Positions 18,623 to 28,013 are shown, counted from the stretch's first letter. The stretch: DNA of 64,000 bases from Pseudomonas fluorescens (GCA_902825215.1 LR782234.1:3720001-3784000), one strand, 5' to 3'. Notes: a model not told the origin generated them from the letters alone. Program-made: numbers and translations.

Positions 18623-19681
18623 ATGAACGATCACAACAATAATATTCAGCTGGAAACTGCCATGACCACGACCACCATGACCATGATCCAGGCCCTGCGC
18701 TCGGCCATGGATGTGATGCTTGAACGTGATGACAACGTGGTCGTGTTCGGTCAGGACGTCGGCTACTTCGGCGGCGTGTTCCGCTGCACCGAAGGCCTGC
18801 AGACCAAGTACGGCACCTCGCGAGTGTTCGACGCACCAATCTCGGAAAGCGGCATTGTCGGCGTGGCCGTAGGCATGGGTGCTTACGGTCTGCGTCCGGT
18901 CGCTGAAATCCAGTTCGCCGACTACGTCTATCCGGCTTCCGATCAGATCATTTCCGAAGCGGCGCGCCTGCGTTATCGATCGGCCGGCGAGTTCACCGCG
19001 CCGATGACCCTGCGCATGCCCTGCGGCGGCGGCATTTATGGCGGCCAGACCCACAGCCAGAGCATCGAAGCGATGTTCACTCAGGTCTGCGGTCTGCGCA
19101 CGGTGATGCCGTCCAATCCGTATGACGCCAAAGGCCTGCTGATCGCCTCCATCGAAAACGATGACCCGGTGATCTTTCTTGAGCCAAAACGCCTGTACAA
19201 CGGCCCGTTCGATGGCCACCACGACCGCCCGGTAACCCCTTGGTCGAAACACCCGCAGGCCCAGGTGCCGGACGGTTATTACACCGTGCCGCTGGACGTC
19301 GCCGCGATCACCCGTCCGGGCAAGGACGTGACCGTACTGACCTACGGCACCACCGTCTACGTGTCACAAGTGGCGGCCGAAGAATCCGGCGTCGATGCCG
19401 AAGTCATCGACCTGCGCAGCCTGTGGCCACTGGACCTGGACACCATCGTCAAATCGGTGAAGAAAACCGGCCGCTGCGTGGTGGTTCACGAAGCCACCCG
19501 CACCTGCGGTTTCGGCGCCGAACTGGTGTCGCTGGTGCAAGAGCATTGCTTCCATCACCTGGAAGCGCCGATCGAACGCGTCACCGGTTGGGACACCCCC
19601 TACCCGCACGCGCAGGAGTGGGCGTATTTCCCAGGGCCGTCCCGAGTGGGCGCGGCGTTGAAACGGGTCATGGAGGTCTGA
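18623..19681 (+). CDS. bkdA2: 2-oxoisovalerate dehydrogenase E1 beta subunit
   Basis: The beta subunit that completes the E1 decarboxylase heterotetramer (352 residues). The body is conserved from MTMIQALRSAMDVMLERDDNVVVFGQDVGYFGGVF through GGIYGGQTHSQSIEAMF to the C-terminal Rossmann-like part. Two starts are possible: the ATG at 18623 (MNDHNNNIQLE) directly after the bkdA1 stop, or ATG at 18662 (MTTTTMTMIQ). I keep the first because it couples to bkdA1 and its N-terminus looks conserved in Pseudomonas. The stop TGA touches the bkdB ATG. Confidence 0.95.
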   Translation: MNDHNNNIQLETAMTTTTMTMIQALRSAMDVMLERDDNVVVFGQDVGYFGGVFRCTEGLQTKYGTSRVFDAPISESGIVGVAVGMGAYGLRPVAEIQFADYVYPASDQIISEAARLRYRSAGEFTAPMTLRMPCGGGIYGGQTHSQSIEAMFTQVCGLRTVMPSNPYDAKGLLIASIENDDPVIFLEPKRLYNGPFDGHHDRPVTPWSKHPQAQVPDGYYTVPLDVAAITRPGKDVTVLTYGTTVYVSQVAAEESGVDAEVIDLRSLWPLDLDTIVKSVKKTGRCVVVHEATRTCGFGAELVSLVQEHCFHHLEAPIERVTGWDTPYPHAQEWAYFPGPSRVGAALKRVMEV

Positions 19682-20950
19682 ATGGGCACGCACGTTATCA
19701 AGATGCCGGACATTGGCGAAGGCATCGCAGAAGTGGAACTGTCGCAATGGCACGTCAAGGTCGGCGATCTGGTGGTTGAAGATCAGGTACTGGCGGACGT
19801 GATGACCGACAAGGCGATGGTCGATATTCCGTCGCCAGTGCATGGCAAGGTGATTGCGCTCGGTGGTCAGCCGGGTGAAGTGATGGCGGTCGGCAGTGTG
19901 CTGATCAGTATCGAAGTGGAAGGCGCTGGCAACTTCAAGGAATCGGCTGCGCCGGCTCCTGTAAAAGAAACACCTAAGGCACCGAAAGTTGAACCCGTGG
20001 CGGAAAGCAAACCTGCTGCTGCCCCGCGTCCTGCTGCGGTTTGCCAAGGCCCGATGGTGGCTCGCGAAGCAGACGAGCGCCCTCTCGCCTCGCCGGCCGT
20101 GCGCAAACATGCGCTGGATCTGGGTATTCAACTGCGTCTGGTGCGCGGCAGCGGCCCGGCCGGTCGCGTGCTGCACGAAGACCTTGAAGCCTATCTCGCG
20201 CAAGGCCAGTCGAACGCGTCGGCACCCGCTGCCGCTGCTTATGCCCAGCGCAACGACGAAGAACAGATTCAAGTGATCGGCATGCGTCGCAAGATCGCCC
20301 AGCGCATGCAGGACGCCACGCAGCGTGCCGCGCATTTCAGTTATGTCGAGGAAATCGACGTCACCGCCATCGAAGAACTGCGCGCGCACCTCAACGAAAA
20401 GCACGGTGCCAGCCGCGGCAAGTTGACCCTGCTGCCGTTCCTGGTGCGTGCGCTGGTCGTGGCCTTGCGCGACTTTCCGCAGATGAACGCCCGTTACGAC
20501 GACGAAGCGCAAGTCATCACCCGCCTCGGCGCGGTGCATGTCGGCGTCGCCACGCAAAGCGATGTTGGCCTGATGGTGCCAGTGGTGCGTCATGCCGAGG
20601 CGCGCAGCCTGTGGGACAGCGCTGCGGAAATCTCGCGCCTGGCCAACGCCGCGCGCAATGGCAAGGCCAGTCGCGACGAGTTGTCCGGTTCGACCATCAC
20701 CCTGACCAGCCTCGGTGCGCTGGGCGGCATCGTCAGTACGCCGGTGCTGAACCTGCCGGAAGTGGCGATCGTCGGCGTGAACAAAATCGTTGAACGGCCG
20801 ATGGTCGTCAAAGGTCAGGTGGTCATTCGCAAGATGATGAACCTCTCCAGCTCGTTCGATCACCGTGTGGTCGACGGCATGGACGCGGCGCTCTTCATCC
20901 AGGCCATTCGCGGCCTGATCGAACAACCTGCCACTTTGTTTGTGGAGTAA
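19682..20950 (+). CDS. bkdB: Branched-chain keto acid dehydrogenase E2, dihydrolipoyl acyltransferase
   Basis: The core acyltransferase (422 residues) that moves the branched acyl group from E1 to CoA. There is one lipoyl domain at residues 1-78, with the lipoylated lysine at K44 ([11 protein letters not shown]). A Pro/Ala-rich linker, a peripheral-subunit-binding domain around 135-170 ([29 protein letters not shown]), and the catalytic domain follow. The catalytic motif HRVVDG starts at H394. It begins immediately after the bkdA2 stop. Same operon. Confidence 0.96.
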   Translation: MGTHVIKMPDIGEGIAEVELSQWHVKVGDLVVEDQVLADVMTDKAMVDIPSPVHGKVIALGGQPGEVMAVGSVLISIEVEGAGNFKESAAPAPVKETPKAPKVEPVAESKPAAAPRPAAVCQGPMVAREADERPLASPAVRKHALDLGIQLRLVRGSGPAGRVLHEDLEAYLAQGQSNASAPAAAAYAQRNDEEQIQVIGMRRKIAQRMQDATQRAAHFSYVEEIDVTAIEELRAHLNEKHGASRGKLTLLPFLVRALVVALRDFPQMNARYDDEAQVITRLGAVHVGVATQSDVGLMVPVVRHAEARSLWDSAAEISRLANAARNGKASRDELSGSTITLTSLGALGGIVSTPVLNLPEVAIVGVNKIVERPMVVKGQVVIRKMMNLSSSFDHRVVDGMDAALFIQAIRGLIEQPATLFVE

Positions 20951-20957
20951 GGCGCCC

Positions 20958-22331
20958 ATGCAATCTTTGAACACCACGCTGCTGATCATCGGCGGCGGCC
21001 CCGGCGGTTACGTCACGGCGATTCGCGCCGGGCAACTGGGCATTCCAACGATTCTGGTCGAAGGCCAGGCGCTGGGCGGCACCTGCCTGAACATCGGCTG
21101 CATTCCGTCGAAGGCGCTGATTCACGTCGCCGAACAGTTTCACCAGACGCAACATCACAGCCAGCATTCGGCGCTGGGCATCAGCGTTTCCGCGCCGACC
21201 CTCGACATCAGCAAGAGCGTCGAGTGGAAGGACGGCATCGTTGATCGCCTGACCACCGGCGTTGCCGCGCTGCTGAAGAAGCACAAGGTGCAGGTCGTCA
21301 ATGGCTGGGCGAAAATCATCGACGGCAAAACCGTTGAGGCGGGCGATACGCGCATCCACTGCGAACATCTGGTGCTGGCTACCGGGTCGACCAGCGTCAA
21401 CCTGCCGATCCTGCCGATTGGCGGGCCGATCATCTCCTCCACCGAAGCGCTGACACCGAAGTCGGTGCCCAAACGCTTTATCGTGGTCGGCGGCGGTTAT
21501 ATCGGTCTGGAACTGGGCATTGCCTATCGCAAGCTCGGCGCCGAGGTCAGCGTGGTCGAGGCGCAGGATCGCATCTTGCCGGCTTACGATGCGGGGCTGA
21601 CGCAACCCGTGCATGACGCGTTGAAGCAACTGGGCGTTAAGTTGTATTTGAAGCACAGCGTGCTGGGTTTCGATGGCACTTTGCAGGTGCGCGACCCTGA
21701 GGGCGAAACCCTGAATCTGGAAACCGATCAGGTGCTGGTCGCCGTCGGCCGCAAACCGAACACCCAGGGCTTCAACCTCGAAGCGCTGAATCTGGACATG
21801 AACGGTTCGGCGATCAAGATCGACAGCCGCTGCCAGACCAGCATGCGCAACGTCTACGCCATTGGCGACCTCAGCGGCGAACCGATGCTGGCGCACCGCG
21901 CGATGGCGCAGGGCGAAATGGTTGCCGAACTGATCAGCGGCAAGACCCGCGAATTCAACCCGACCGCCATCGCTGCCGTGTGCTTCACCGACCCGGAACT
22001 GGTGGTGGTCGGCAAGACGCCCGATGAAGCCAAGGCTGCGGGGCTCGACTGCATCGTTTCCAGCTTCCCGTTCGCCGCCAACGGCCGGGCGATGACCCTG
22101 GAATCGAAGAGCGGTTTTGTCCGCGTGGTCGCGCGTCGCGACAATCATCTGATTGTCGGCTGGCAAGCGGTGGGCGTCGGCGTGTCAGAGTTGTCGACGG
22201 CGTTCGCGCAAAGCCTGGAAATGGGCGCGCGCCTGGAAGACATCGGCGGCACCATCCACGCCCACCCGACGCTGGGTGAAGCGGTGCAGGAAGCGGCGTT
22301 GCGTGCTCTTGGGCATGCGCTGCATCTGTAG
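20958..22331 (+). CDS. lpdV: Dihydrolipoyl dehydrogenase of the branched-chain complex (LPD-Val)
   Basis: The E3 flavoprotein that reoxidises the E2 lipoyl group with NAD+ (457 residues). FAD motif GGGPGG at residues 12-17, redox disulfide C43/C48 in [16 protein letters not shown] motif [10 protein letters not shown] around residue 176, and C-terminal active-site HAHPTLGE. A frame extends 18 bases upstream, overlapping bkdB, but the ATG giving [17 protein letters not shown] is the expected start. The gene ends the bkd operon; an inverted repeat follows at 22346. Confidence 0.96.
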   Translation: MQSLNTTLLIIGGGPGGYVTAIRAGQLGIPTILVEGQALGGTCLNIGCIPSKALIHVAEQFHQTQHHSQHSALGISVSAPTLDISKSVEWKDGIVDRLTTGVAALLKKHKVQVVNGWAKIIDGKTVEAGDTRIHCEHLVLATGSTSVNLPILPIGGPIISSTEALTPKSVPKRFIVVGGGYIGLELGIAYRKLGAEVSVVEAQDRILPAYDAGLTQPVHDALKQLGVKLYLKHSVLGFDGTLQVRDPEGETLNLETDQVLVAVGRKPNTQGFNLEALNLDMNGSAIKIDSRCQTSMRNVYAIGDLSGEPMLAHRAMAQGEMVAELISGKTREFNPTAIAAVCFTDPELVVVGKTPDEAKAAGLDCIVSSFPFAANGRAMTLESKSGFVRVVARRDNHLIVGWQAVGVGVSELSTAFAQSLEMGARLEDIGGTIHAHPTLGEAVQEAALRALGHALHL

Positions 22332-22345
22332 ACAGTGGCGGCCCC

Positions 22346-22410
22346 TTCGCGAGCAGGCTCGCTCCCACATTTGAATTGCGTTCACCTGTGGGAGCGAGCC
22401 TGCTCGCGAA
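22346..22410. repeat. Class A REPIN-like inverted repeat, short loop
   Basis: Opposed TTCGCGAGCAGGCTCGCTCC arms with a 17-base loop. It follows lpdV by 14 bases and may define the 3' end of the bkd mRNA. Confidence 0.9.
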
Positions 22411-22554
22411 TTCTTGAGTGCGACGGGATTTATCTGCCTGTGATCCGATAGTCCGGGCTGCGAAACCGCTCAAGAATGAAGTATTGTTGTGCCCATCCAA
22501 AAAACGTCAGAAGCCTTGAACCGTTTCGGCGGTTGTTCAGTGATAGAGGGTGTC

Positions 22555-23574
22555 ATGGGTAACGAGAGCATCAATTGGGACAAGCTGGGTTTTGATTACA
22601 TCAAGACCGACAAACGCTATCTGTCGTACTTTCGCGATGGCGAGTGGGACAAAGGCACCCTGACCGAAGACAACGTGCTGCACATCAGCGAAGGCTCGAC
22701 GGCGCTTCACTATGGCCAGCAATGCTTCGAAGGCATGAAGGCCTATCGTTGCAAGGACGGTTCGATCAACCTGTTCCGCCCGGACCAGAACGCCCTGCGC
22801 ATGCAGCGCAGCTGCGCTCGGTTGCTGATGCCGACTGTGGACACCGAGCAGTTCATCGAAGCCTGTAAAGCCGTGGTTCGCGCCAACGAGCGTTTCATCC
22901 CGCCGTACGGCACCGGCGGCGCGCTGTACCTGCGTCCGTTCGTGATCGGCGTCGGTGACAATATCGGCGTGCGTACCGCGCCCGAGTTCATCTTCTCGAT
23001 CTTCTGCATTCCGGTCGGCGCCTACTTCAAGGGCGGCCTGACCCCGCACAACTTCCAGATCTCCAGCTACGACCGCGCCGCCCCACAAGGCACTGGCGCC
23101 GCCAAGGTCGGTGGCAACTACGCCGCCAGCCTGATGCCAGGCTCGAAAGCCAAGAAAGCCAACTTCGCCGACGCGATCTATCTCGACCCGATGACCCACA
23201 CCAAGATCGAAGAAGTCGGCTCGGCCAACTTCTTCGGGATCACCCACGACAACAAGTTCGTCACCCCGAACTCGCCATCGGTGCTGCCAGGCATCACCCG
23301 CCTGTCGCTGATCGAACTGGCAAAATCGCGTCTGGGCCTGGAAGTGGTTGAAGGCGACGTGCTGATCGACAAACTGGCGGACTTCAAGGAAGCCGGCGCT
23401 TGCGGCACCGCTGCCGTGATCACCCCGATCGGCGGCATCAGCTACAACGACCATCTGCATGTGTTCCACAGCGAAACCGAAGTTGGCCCGGTGACGCAGC
23501 AGCTCTACAAAGAGCTGACCGGCGTGCAGACCGGCGACATCGAAGCGCCAGCGGGCTGGATCGTCAAGGTTTGA
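22555..23574 (+). CDS. ilvE: Branched-chain amino acid aminotransferase
   Basis: PLP-dependent fold-type IV aminotransferase (339 residues) that interconverts valine, leucine and isoleucine with their 2-oxo acids. The PLP lysine is K184 (GAAKVGGNYAAS), with EEVGSANFF and GTAAVITPIG phosphate/cofactor-binding segments. The long 339-residue form is the type II IlvE found in pseudomonads. The start is the ATG giving MGNESINWDKLGFDY, preceded by AGAGGG. The frame extending 66 bases upstream lacks such support. Directly downstream of the bkd operon, it supplies the keto acids that BKD consumes, but it has its own gap and terminator. Confidence 0.95.
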   Translation: MGNESINWDKLGFDYIKTDKRYLSYFRDGEWDKGTLTEDNVLHISEGSTALHYGQQCFEGMKAYRCKDGSINLFRPDQNALRMQRSCARLLMPTVDTEQFIEACKAVVRANERFIPPYGTGGALYLRPFVIGVGDNIGVRTAPEFIFSIFCIPVGAYFKGGLTPHNFQISSYDRAAPQGTGAAKVGGNYAASLMPGSKAKKANFADAIYLDPMTHTKIEEVGSANFFGITHDNKFVTPNSPSVLPGITRLSLIELAKSRLGLEVVEGDVLIDKLADFKEAGACGTAAVITPIGGISYNDHLHVFHSETEVGPVTQQLYKELTGVQTGDIEAPAGWIVKV

Positions 23575-23594
23575 TTTGACGGTTCTGGCTAAAG

Positions 23595-23632
23595 AAAAGC
23601 CCTCCACCAAGTGATTGGTGGAGGGCTTTTTT
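23595..23632 (+). terminator. Rho-independent terminator of ilvE
   Basis: Perfect 16-base stem (AAAAGCCCTCCACCAA and complement), GTGA loop, run of T at the 3' side. It begins 20 bases after the ilvE stop; the A-tract on the other side would also work on the minus strand. Confidence 0.93.
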
Positions 23633-23678
23633 GATTGTGACAGGCCTTGATATTGGTGGTGTGCTGGCGATCCTTTCC

Positions 23679-23838
23679 CCCTCACCCCAGCCCTCTCCCC
23701 CAGGGGGGCGAGGGGGGAAAGGGAGCAGATCGTTGGGCTTTTCAAAACCTGAGTTCGACTCGAGTTCTCAGGTCGATGTAGTACGGGCGGGCTCCTCGGT
23801 CGGCTCCCTCTCCCTCCGGGAGAGGGCTGGGGTGAGGG
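23679..23838. repeat. Class D inverted repeat (CCCTCACCCCAGCCCTCTCC type) overlapping a coding 3' end
   Basis: Left arm CCCTCACCCCAGCCCTCTCC at about 23679 and right arm GGAGAGGGCTGGGGTGAGGG ending at 23838. The right arm lies inside the last codons of the adjacent minus-strand gene, where it encodes LTPALSRRERE. A sister element is at 37136-37284. Confidence 0.88.
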
Positions 23839-24670
23839 TAGGCTTTTCGCTCTTCAAGGCAATCCGCTTACCCGACCGCGCCGCAATCCCGCTTGCCTGC
23901 CCATCCCCCTGCTTGCCCATCCGCGCCTGCGTAATCAACCCGGGAATCAATTCCCCCTCCGGCAGGTTCTTCCAGAACCGCACCGGCAAATGCCCTTGCA
24001 TGACCTTGGGGTTCAACCGCGCCGGGTTGAAGATGTGGCTGTAATAGGTCAGCCACAGATCACCATGGGGATCGTCAACGTTCTGCGCCAGTTGCTGCCA
24101 TTCCACCGGGCATTGGCGCTGATGGATCAGTTGCTCGCCATCGTAATAAACCCCGTCCCGGGGCGTGGCGATCAGCCAGCGATGGCGGCCCATGCGTCCG
24201 ATAAAATGCGCGCTGGCGCTGTGCAGGATGTCGTGCGCCGGTTCATGCCACGCGACGTATTCGGGCCCGGCGCTGTCTTTCGGTCGTTCGATGAAGCGCA
24301 CGAACGCATGCAGATGATGAGCTTCACGATTCACCTGTTTGATCCGCCGCTGCAACTCGCTGCCGAGTTTGTCGCCGGCCATCATCGCGGTACGGTCGCC
24401 GTGGCTGACGCGCCACAACACTTCGTACAGCAAACTCCAGCGCTGATCACCGCGATAGCGCGAGGCCTGTTCCAGGGTGTCGAGCAACGTTCGCGGAATG
24501 CGCGCCTGAAACGGCCCCTGCCCTTCAGGCACCGGGTCGTCATTGGCGAACAGATCGCCGACGCCCTGCGTGGCCCAACTGACCAGACTCGGGTCGATTT
24601 CGTGGCTGAGCAGCCAGCGCGCCTGCTGGCGCCAGGTATCGAACAGGTCGTCGCAATCGAGATTGATCAT
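23768..24670 (-). CDS. TIGR03915-like putative DNA metabolism/repair protein, partner of the radical SAM protein
   Basis: A 300-residue protein of a family known only by association: it is paired with the radical SAM protein encoded just upstream, and in many species is fused to a uracil-DNA-glycosylase-like domain. Here no such domain is present. Visible features are an internal ARIPRTLLDTLEQASRYRGDQRWSLLYEVLWR segment, HHLHAFVRF, a histidine-rich stretch AWHEPAHDILHSASAHFIGRMGRHRW, and a DPHGDLWLTYYSHIFNPARLNPKVMQGHLPVRFWKNLPEG core near the end. The start overlaps the radical SAM stop by four bases (ATGA), so they are coupled. The last 25 or so codons run into the class D repeat and are probably a repeat-derived tail. 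Confidence 0.85.
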   Translation of the reverse strand: MINLDCDDLFDTWRQQARWLLSHEIDPSLVSWATQGVGDLFANDDPVPEGQGPFQARIPRTLLDTLEQASRYRGDQRWSLLYEVLWRVSHGDRTAMMAGDKLGSELQRRIKQVNREAHHLHAFVRFIERPKDSAGPEYVAWHEPAHDILHSASAHFIGRMGRHRWLIATPRDGVYYDGEQLIHQRQCPVEWQQLAQNVDDPHGDLWLTYYSHIFNPARLNPKVMQGHLPVRFWKNLPEGELIPGLITQARMGKQGDGQASGIAARSGKRIALKSEKPTLTPALSRREREPTEEPARTTST

Positions 24671-25887
24671 CCCCACAACCCCATCTGCTGCGGCATCGGC
24701 CGGTCGCGCAATTGCTGATAGAGCATGTGGCTGGTGACTTCGGCCTGCTGCGGATGGTAATCGCTGGTGATGATGAACGGCTTGGCCTTGGCCAGTACGC
24801 AACGCATGCGCGCGACGTCTTCGTAGCGGATGCGTCGCTGTCGGCGCAACTCGACCAAACGTTCAGTGGTGCGCAGACCGATGCCGGGAATGCGTGCGAT
24901 CAACGAGGCCTCGGCACGATTCAGATCCAGCGGAAACACTTCACGATTCTGCAACGCCCAGGCCAGTTTCGGGTCGATGTCGAGCGCCAGATTGCCCGGT
25001 CCCTTGAGCAATTCGTCAGCGCTGTAGCCATAACTGCGCAAGAGGAAATCGGCCTGATACAAACGGTGCTCGCGCATCAGCGGCGGCGCGGCCAGTGGCA
25101 CGCTTTTCGGGCTGTCGGGGATCGGGCTGAACGCCGAGTAATAAACCCGGCGCAGACGGAAGTTGCCGTACAGGGATTGAGCGCTATGCAGGATGGTGCT
25201 GTCGTCGGTGTCATCGGCGCCGACAATCAATTGCGTGCTCTGCCCGGCCGGGGCGAACTTCGGCGCGCGCGGCTCGTTAAGCACGGTCTGCACGCCGGTG
25301 TAGATGGTGTTCATCGCTTGCTTGATCGAGCCAATGTCCTTCTCCGGCGCCAGGGTTTGCAGGCTGGCATCGGTGGGCAGTTCGATGTTGACGCTCAGGC
25401 GATCGGCGTAACGCCCGGCCTCCTCGATCAGCGCCGGATCGGCCTCGGGGATGGTCTTGAGATGGATGTAGCCGCGAAACTCATGCTCCTCGCGCAACAG
25501 CTTCGCCACCCGCACCAGTTGCTCCATGGTGTAGTCCGCCGAGCGAATGATGCCGGAGCTGAGAAACAGCCCGCTGACACAGTTGCGCCGGTAGAAATCC
25601 ATGGTCAGCGCCACGACTTCCTCGGGGGTGAAACGCGCGCGCGGCACATCGCTGGAACGGCGATTGACGCAGTATTGGCAATCGTAAAGACAGAAATTGG
25701 TCAGCAGGATTTTCAGCAGCGACACGCAACGCCCGTCCGGCGTGTAGCTGTGGCAAATGCCCATGCCATCAGTCGAGCCCAACCCGCTCTTGCCCTCGGA
25801 GCTGCGCTTGGGCGCGCCACTGCTCGCACAGGACGCGTCGTACTTGGCGGCGTCGGCGAGAATGCTCAGCTTGTCGATGATTTGCAT
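24667..25887 (-). CDS. Putative DNA modification/repair radical SAM protein (TIGR03916-like)
   Basis: A 406-residue radical SAM enzyme. The 4Fe-4S/SAM motif CX3CX2C is at C66, C70 and C73 (FCLYDCQYCVNRR). A helix-hairpin-helix DNA-binding motif lies near residues 330-350 (ARIPGIGLRTTERLVELRR). The N-terminal part carries two further cysteines and a conserved CHSYTPDGRCVSLLK stretch. The family is described as linked to uracil-DNA-glycosylase-like domains but has no established reaction. The start is the ATG giving MQIIDKLSIL. A LexA-type box lies 17 bases upstream of it. Four-base overlap with the partner gene shows one operon. A role in DNA damage repair is inference from domains and the LexA box. 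Confidence 0.88.
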   Translation of the reverse strand: MQIIDKLSILADAAKYDASCASSGAPKRSSEGKSGLGSTDGMGICHSYTPDGRCVSLLKILLTNFCLYDCQYCVNRRSSDVPRARFTPEEVVALTMDFYRRNCVSGLFLSSGIIRSADYTMEQLVRVAKLLREEHEFRGYIHLKTIPEADPALIEEAGRYADRLSVNIELPTDASLQTLAPEKDIGSIKQAMNTIYTGVQTVLNEPRAPKFAPAGQSTQLIVGADDTDDSTILHSAQSLYGNFRLRRVYYSAFSPIPDSPKSVPLAAPPLMREHRLYQADFLLRSYGYSADELLKGPGNLALDIDPKLAWALQNREVFPLDLNRAEASLIARIPGIGLRTTERLVELRRQRRIRYEDVARMRCVLAKAKPFIITSDYHPQQAEVTSHMLYQQLRDRPMPQQMGLWG

Positions 25888-25903
25888 GGGCGCGGGCTCT
25901 TTA

Positions 25904-25919
25904 CTGTGTGCATATACAG
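25904..25919 (-). promoter_or_regulatory. LexA (SOS) box upstream of the radical SAM repair cassette
   Basis: CTGTGTGCATATACAG matches the LexA consensus CTGT-N8-ACAG exactly, and the flanking bases extend the dyad (TACTGT...ACAGTA). It lies 17 bases before the start codon. On the minus strand a possible -10 (TATACT, 25918-25923) overlaps it, with a poor -35 (TTGTGT, 25939-25944) 15 bases away, so repressor binding would block the promoter. Confidence 0.85.
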
Positions 25920-25993
25920 TATAGGCTCGACCGCTTTGACACAAGGTGACGGATAACCCCCTCGTCGGAAGGTGTGTTGTCTGAACTGGCCCC

Positions 25994-26059
25994 TTCGCGA
26001 GCAGGCTCGCTCCCACACTTGAAATGCGCTCCACCTGTGGGAGCGAGCCTGCTCGCGAA
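25994..26059. repeat. Class A REPIN-like inverted repeat, short loop
   Basis: Same arms as at 22346 and a near-identical loop (CTTGAAATGCGCTCCACC), in the same orientation. It lies between the SOS cassette promoter and the Nramp gene 3' end. Confidence 0.9.
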
Positions 26060-26090
26060 GAGGCCGGCACTGTCTCAGCCAGTCAAAAGA

Positions 26091-27410
26091 TCAGATCACC
26101 CACTGCGAAATCAGCCAGCCATTCGCCCCGCTGATCACCACAAACAACCCCCACGCCAACACCCGCGTCGGCCAGCGATTCACAAACGGGCCCATGAGTT
26201 GCTTGTCATTGGTCATGCGAATCAGCGGATAAAGAGCAAACGGCAGTTGCAGACTCAACACCACCTGACTCAGCACCAGCAACTTGCCGATGGCGTTGTC
26301 GCCCATCAGCCACACGCCGATGAACGCCGGGATCAACGCCAGCCCGCGGGTGATCAACCGCCGCTGCCAGCACGGGATGCGCAGGTTCAGATAACCTTCC
26401 ATGATCACCTGCCCGGCGATGGTGCCGGTGAAGGTTGAACTCTGCCCCGAGGCGAGCAACGCGACGCCGAACAACACGCTGGCCAGCGCGCCGCCCACCA
26501 GCGGATCGAGCAAGTGATAGGCGTCCTGAATGTCCACCACCTCGGTATGCCCGGACTGGTGAAACGCGGCAGCGGCGAGGATCAGGATCGCCGCGTTGAC
26601 CAGCAGCGCCAGCGCCAGTGAACCGATGGTGTCGATGCGCGCCAGTTTTACCGCATCCTGCTTGCTCGCCAGGTCCTTGCCGATCATCCGCGTCTGCACG
26701 ATCGAGGTGTGCAGATACAGGTTATGCGGCATCACCGTGGCGCCGAGAATACCGATGGCCAGGTACAGCGGTGCGGCATCGCTGATCGCCGCCAGTGAGG
26801 GTTTGAAGCCTTGGGCGACGTCCGGCCAGTAGGGTTTGATCAACAGCAATTCGACGAAAAAACACACACCGATGGTCGCCACCAGCACCAGCATGATTGC
26901 TTCCAGCCGCCGGAAGCCGCGATTCTGCAGGGCCAGCACCAATAGCGTGTCGAACGCCGTCAGGGCGATGCCGAAGGTCAGTGAACAACCGAGCAGCAAG
27001 TGAAACGCCAGGGCGCAACCGAGCACTTCGGCAAGGTCGGTGGCGATGATCGAGATTTCCGCCAACACCCACTGCAAGCGCGCGGTCGGGGTGCTGTAGC
27101 GCTCGCGCGACAGCTGTGCCAGATCGCGTCCGGTGGCAATGCCCAGCCGCGAACACAGGCACTGCACGACCATCCCCGCGAGGCTCGCCAGCAGCACCAC
27201 GAACAACAGGCTGTAGCCAAACCGCGAACCGGCCTCGATCGCCGTCGCCCAGTTGCCGGGGTCCATGTAGCCGATCGACACCAGCAAACCGGGCCCGGCA
27301 AAACGCAGTACACGTTTGAAGAACGAGGCAGAAGGGTCGACCGCAACACTGCCGGCCACTTCCGGCGGGCAAAACGGCGCGGTGGCGAGTTTGGGCAAGC
27401 TGAATTTCAC
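26091..27410 (-). CDS. mntH: Nramp-family divalent metal:proton symporter (MntH-like)
   Basis: Inner-membrane importer of Mn2+ (and possibly Fe2+), about 439 residues with eleven or so helices. Family signatures are GYMDPGNWATAI in helix 1, MPHNLYLHTSIV in helix 6, and the transport signature region around GQSSTFTGTIAGQVIMEGYL. The start is uncertain: the frame opens with TTG at 27428; I chose the GTG giving (M)KFSLPKLATAPF because the protein that follows looks like a normal Nramp N-terminus. No strong ribosome binding site helps decide. Substrate preference is from family only. Confidence 0.88.
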   Translation of the reverse strand: MKFSLPKLATAPFCPPEVAGSVAVDPSASFFKRVLRFAGPGLLVSIGYMDPGNWATAIEAGSRFGYSLLFVVLLASLAGMVVQCLCSRLGIATGRDLAQLSRERYSTPTARLQWVLAEISIIATDLAEVLGCALAFHLLLGCSLTFGIALTAFDTLLVLALQNRGFRRLEAIMLVLVATIGVCFFVELLLIKPYWPDVAQGFKPSLAAISDAAPLYLAIGILGATVMPHNLYLHTSIVQTRMIGKDLASKQDAVKLARIDTIGSLALALLVNAAILILAAAAFHQSGHTEVVDIQDAYHLLDPLVGGALASVLFGVALLASGQSSTFTGTIAGQVIMEGYLNLRIPCWQRRLITRGLALIPAFIGVWLMGDNAIGKLLVLSQVVLSLQLPFALYPLIRMTNDKQLMGPFVNRWPTRVLAWGLFVVISGANGWLISQWVI

Positions 27411-27473
27411 GCACACATCCAGAAACAAGTCGAAAGGACGCAGCTTAGACGGTTCGCCCGGTGCGGTGGAAGG

Positions 27474-28013
27474 TCAAGGTTGGCGGGTGCCCAACAATTG
27501 CTCGCGCAGATCGGGATTGCGCGTACGCGGGTCGAGCCAGATATCGAAAAACGCCCGGGCGAATTGCGGATCGTCGATCTCGTGCTGCAAGCGCTGGCCG
27601 ACAAAAAACCGCGCGCCCTGCCCCGGCAGATACACCCCGGTGATCCGTGTGCCGGCCTGCACGTCGACGAATGATTGCTCCATCTGTGCCTGCCAACCGG
27701 CCAATTGCGCCGGACTCACCTGATTACCGGAAAGGCGTTTGATCTCGTCGACGCTAGCCTGCACCAGGTCGTCGCGGGAAATCTTGCGGCGGTAAATCAG
27801 CTCCAGCGCAAACGGCTGATCGTTCGCCAGCGGGCGCGCGGCACTCCACAGCCGTGCATCGTAAACGTCGAAACCGAACACGCTGAATTCGCCGCTGCCG
27901 ATGATCTGCGCCCCCGGCACCGCGTCCTGCCAATTGGCCCAGGTCGGCGTCAGCAACAGCGCCCACAGGCCGATGCCGCAACAGCCGCGAAGCATTTTTG
28001 AAGTTCTGTTCAT
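27474..28013 (-). CDS. Chalcone isomerase-like periplasmic protein
   Basis: A 179-residue protein with an N-terminal signal peptide (hydrophobic stretch about residues 9-26, ending near PTWA). It has a bacterial chalcone-isomerase-like domain: IGSGEFSVFGFDVYDARLWS, LELIYRRKISRDDLVQASVDEIKRL, and the C-terminal ...ARAFFDIWLDPRTRNPDLREQLLG. In plants the fold isomerises chalcones or binds fatty acids; in bacteria most members have no known reaction. It lies 63 bases upstream of the Nramp gene on the same strand and could share a transcript with it. No function is claimed beyond the fold. Confidence 0.85.
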   Translation of the reverse strand: MNRTSKMLRGCCGIGLWALLLTPTWANWQDAVPGAQIIGSGEFSVFGFDVYDARLWSAARPLANDQPFALELIYRRKISRDDLVQASVDEIKRLSGNQVSPAQLAGWQAQMEQSFVDVQAGTRITGVYLPGQGARFFVGQRLQHEIDDPQFARAFFDIWLDPRTRNPDLREQLLGTRQP

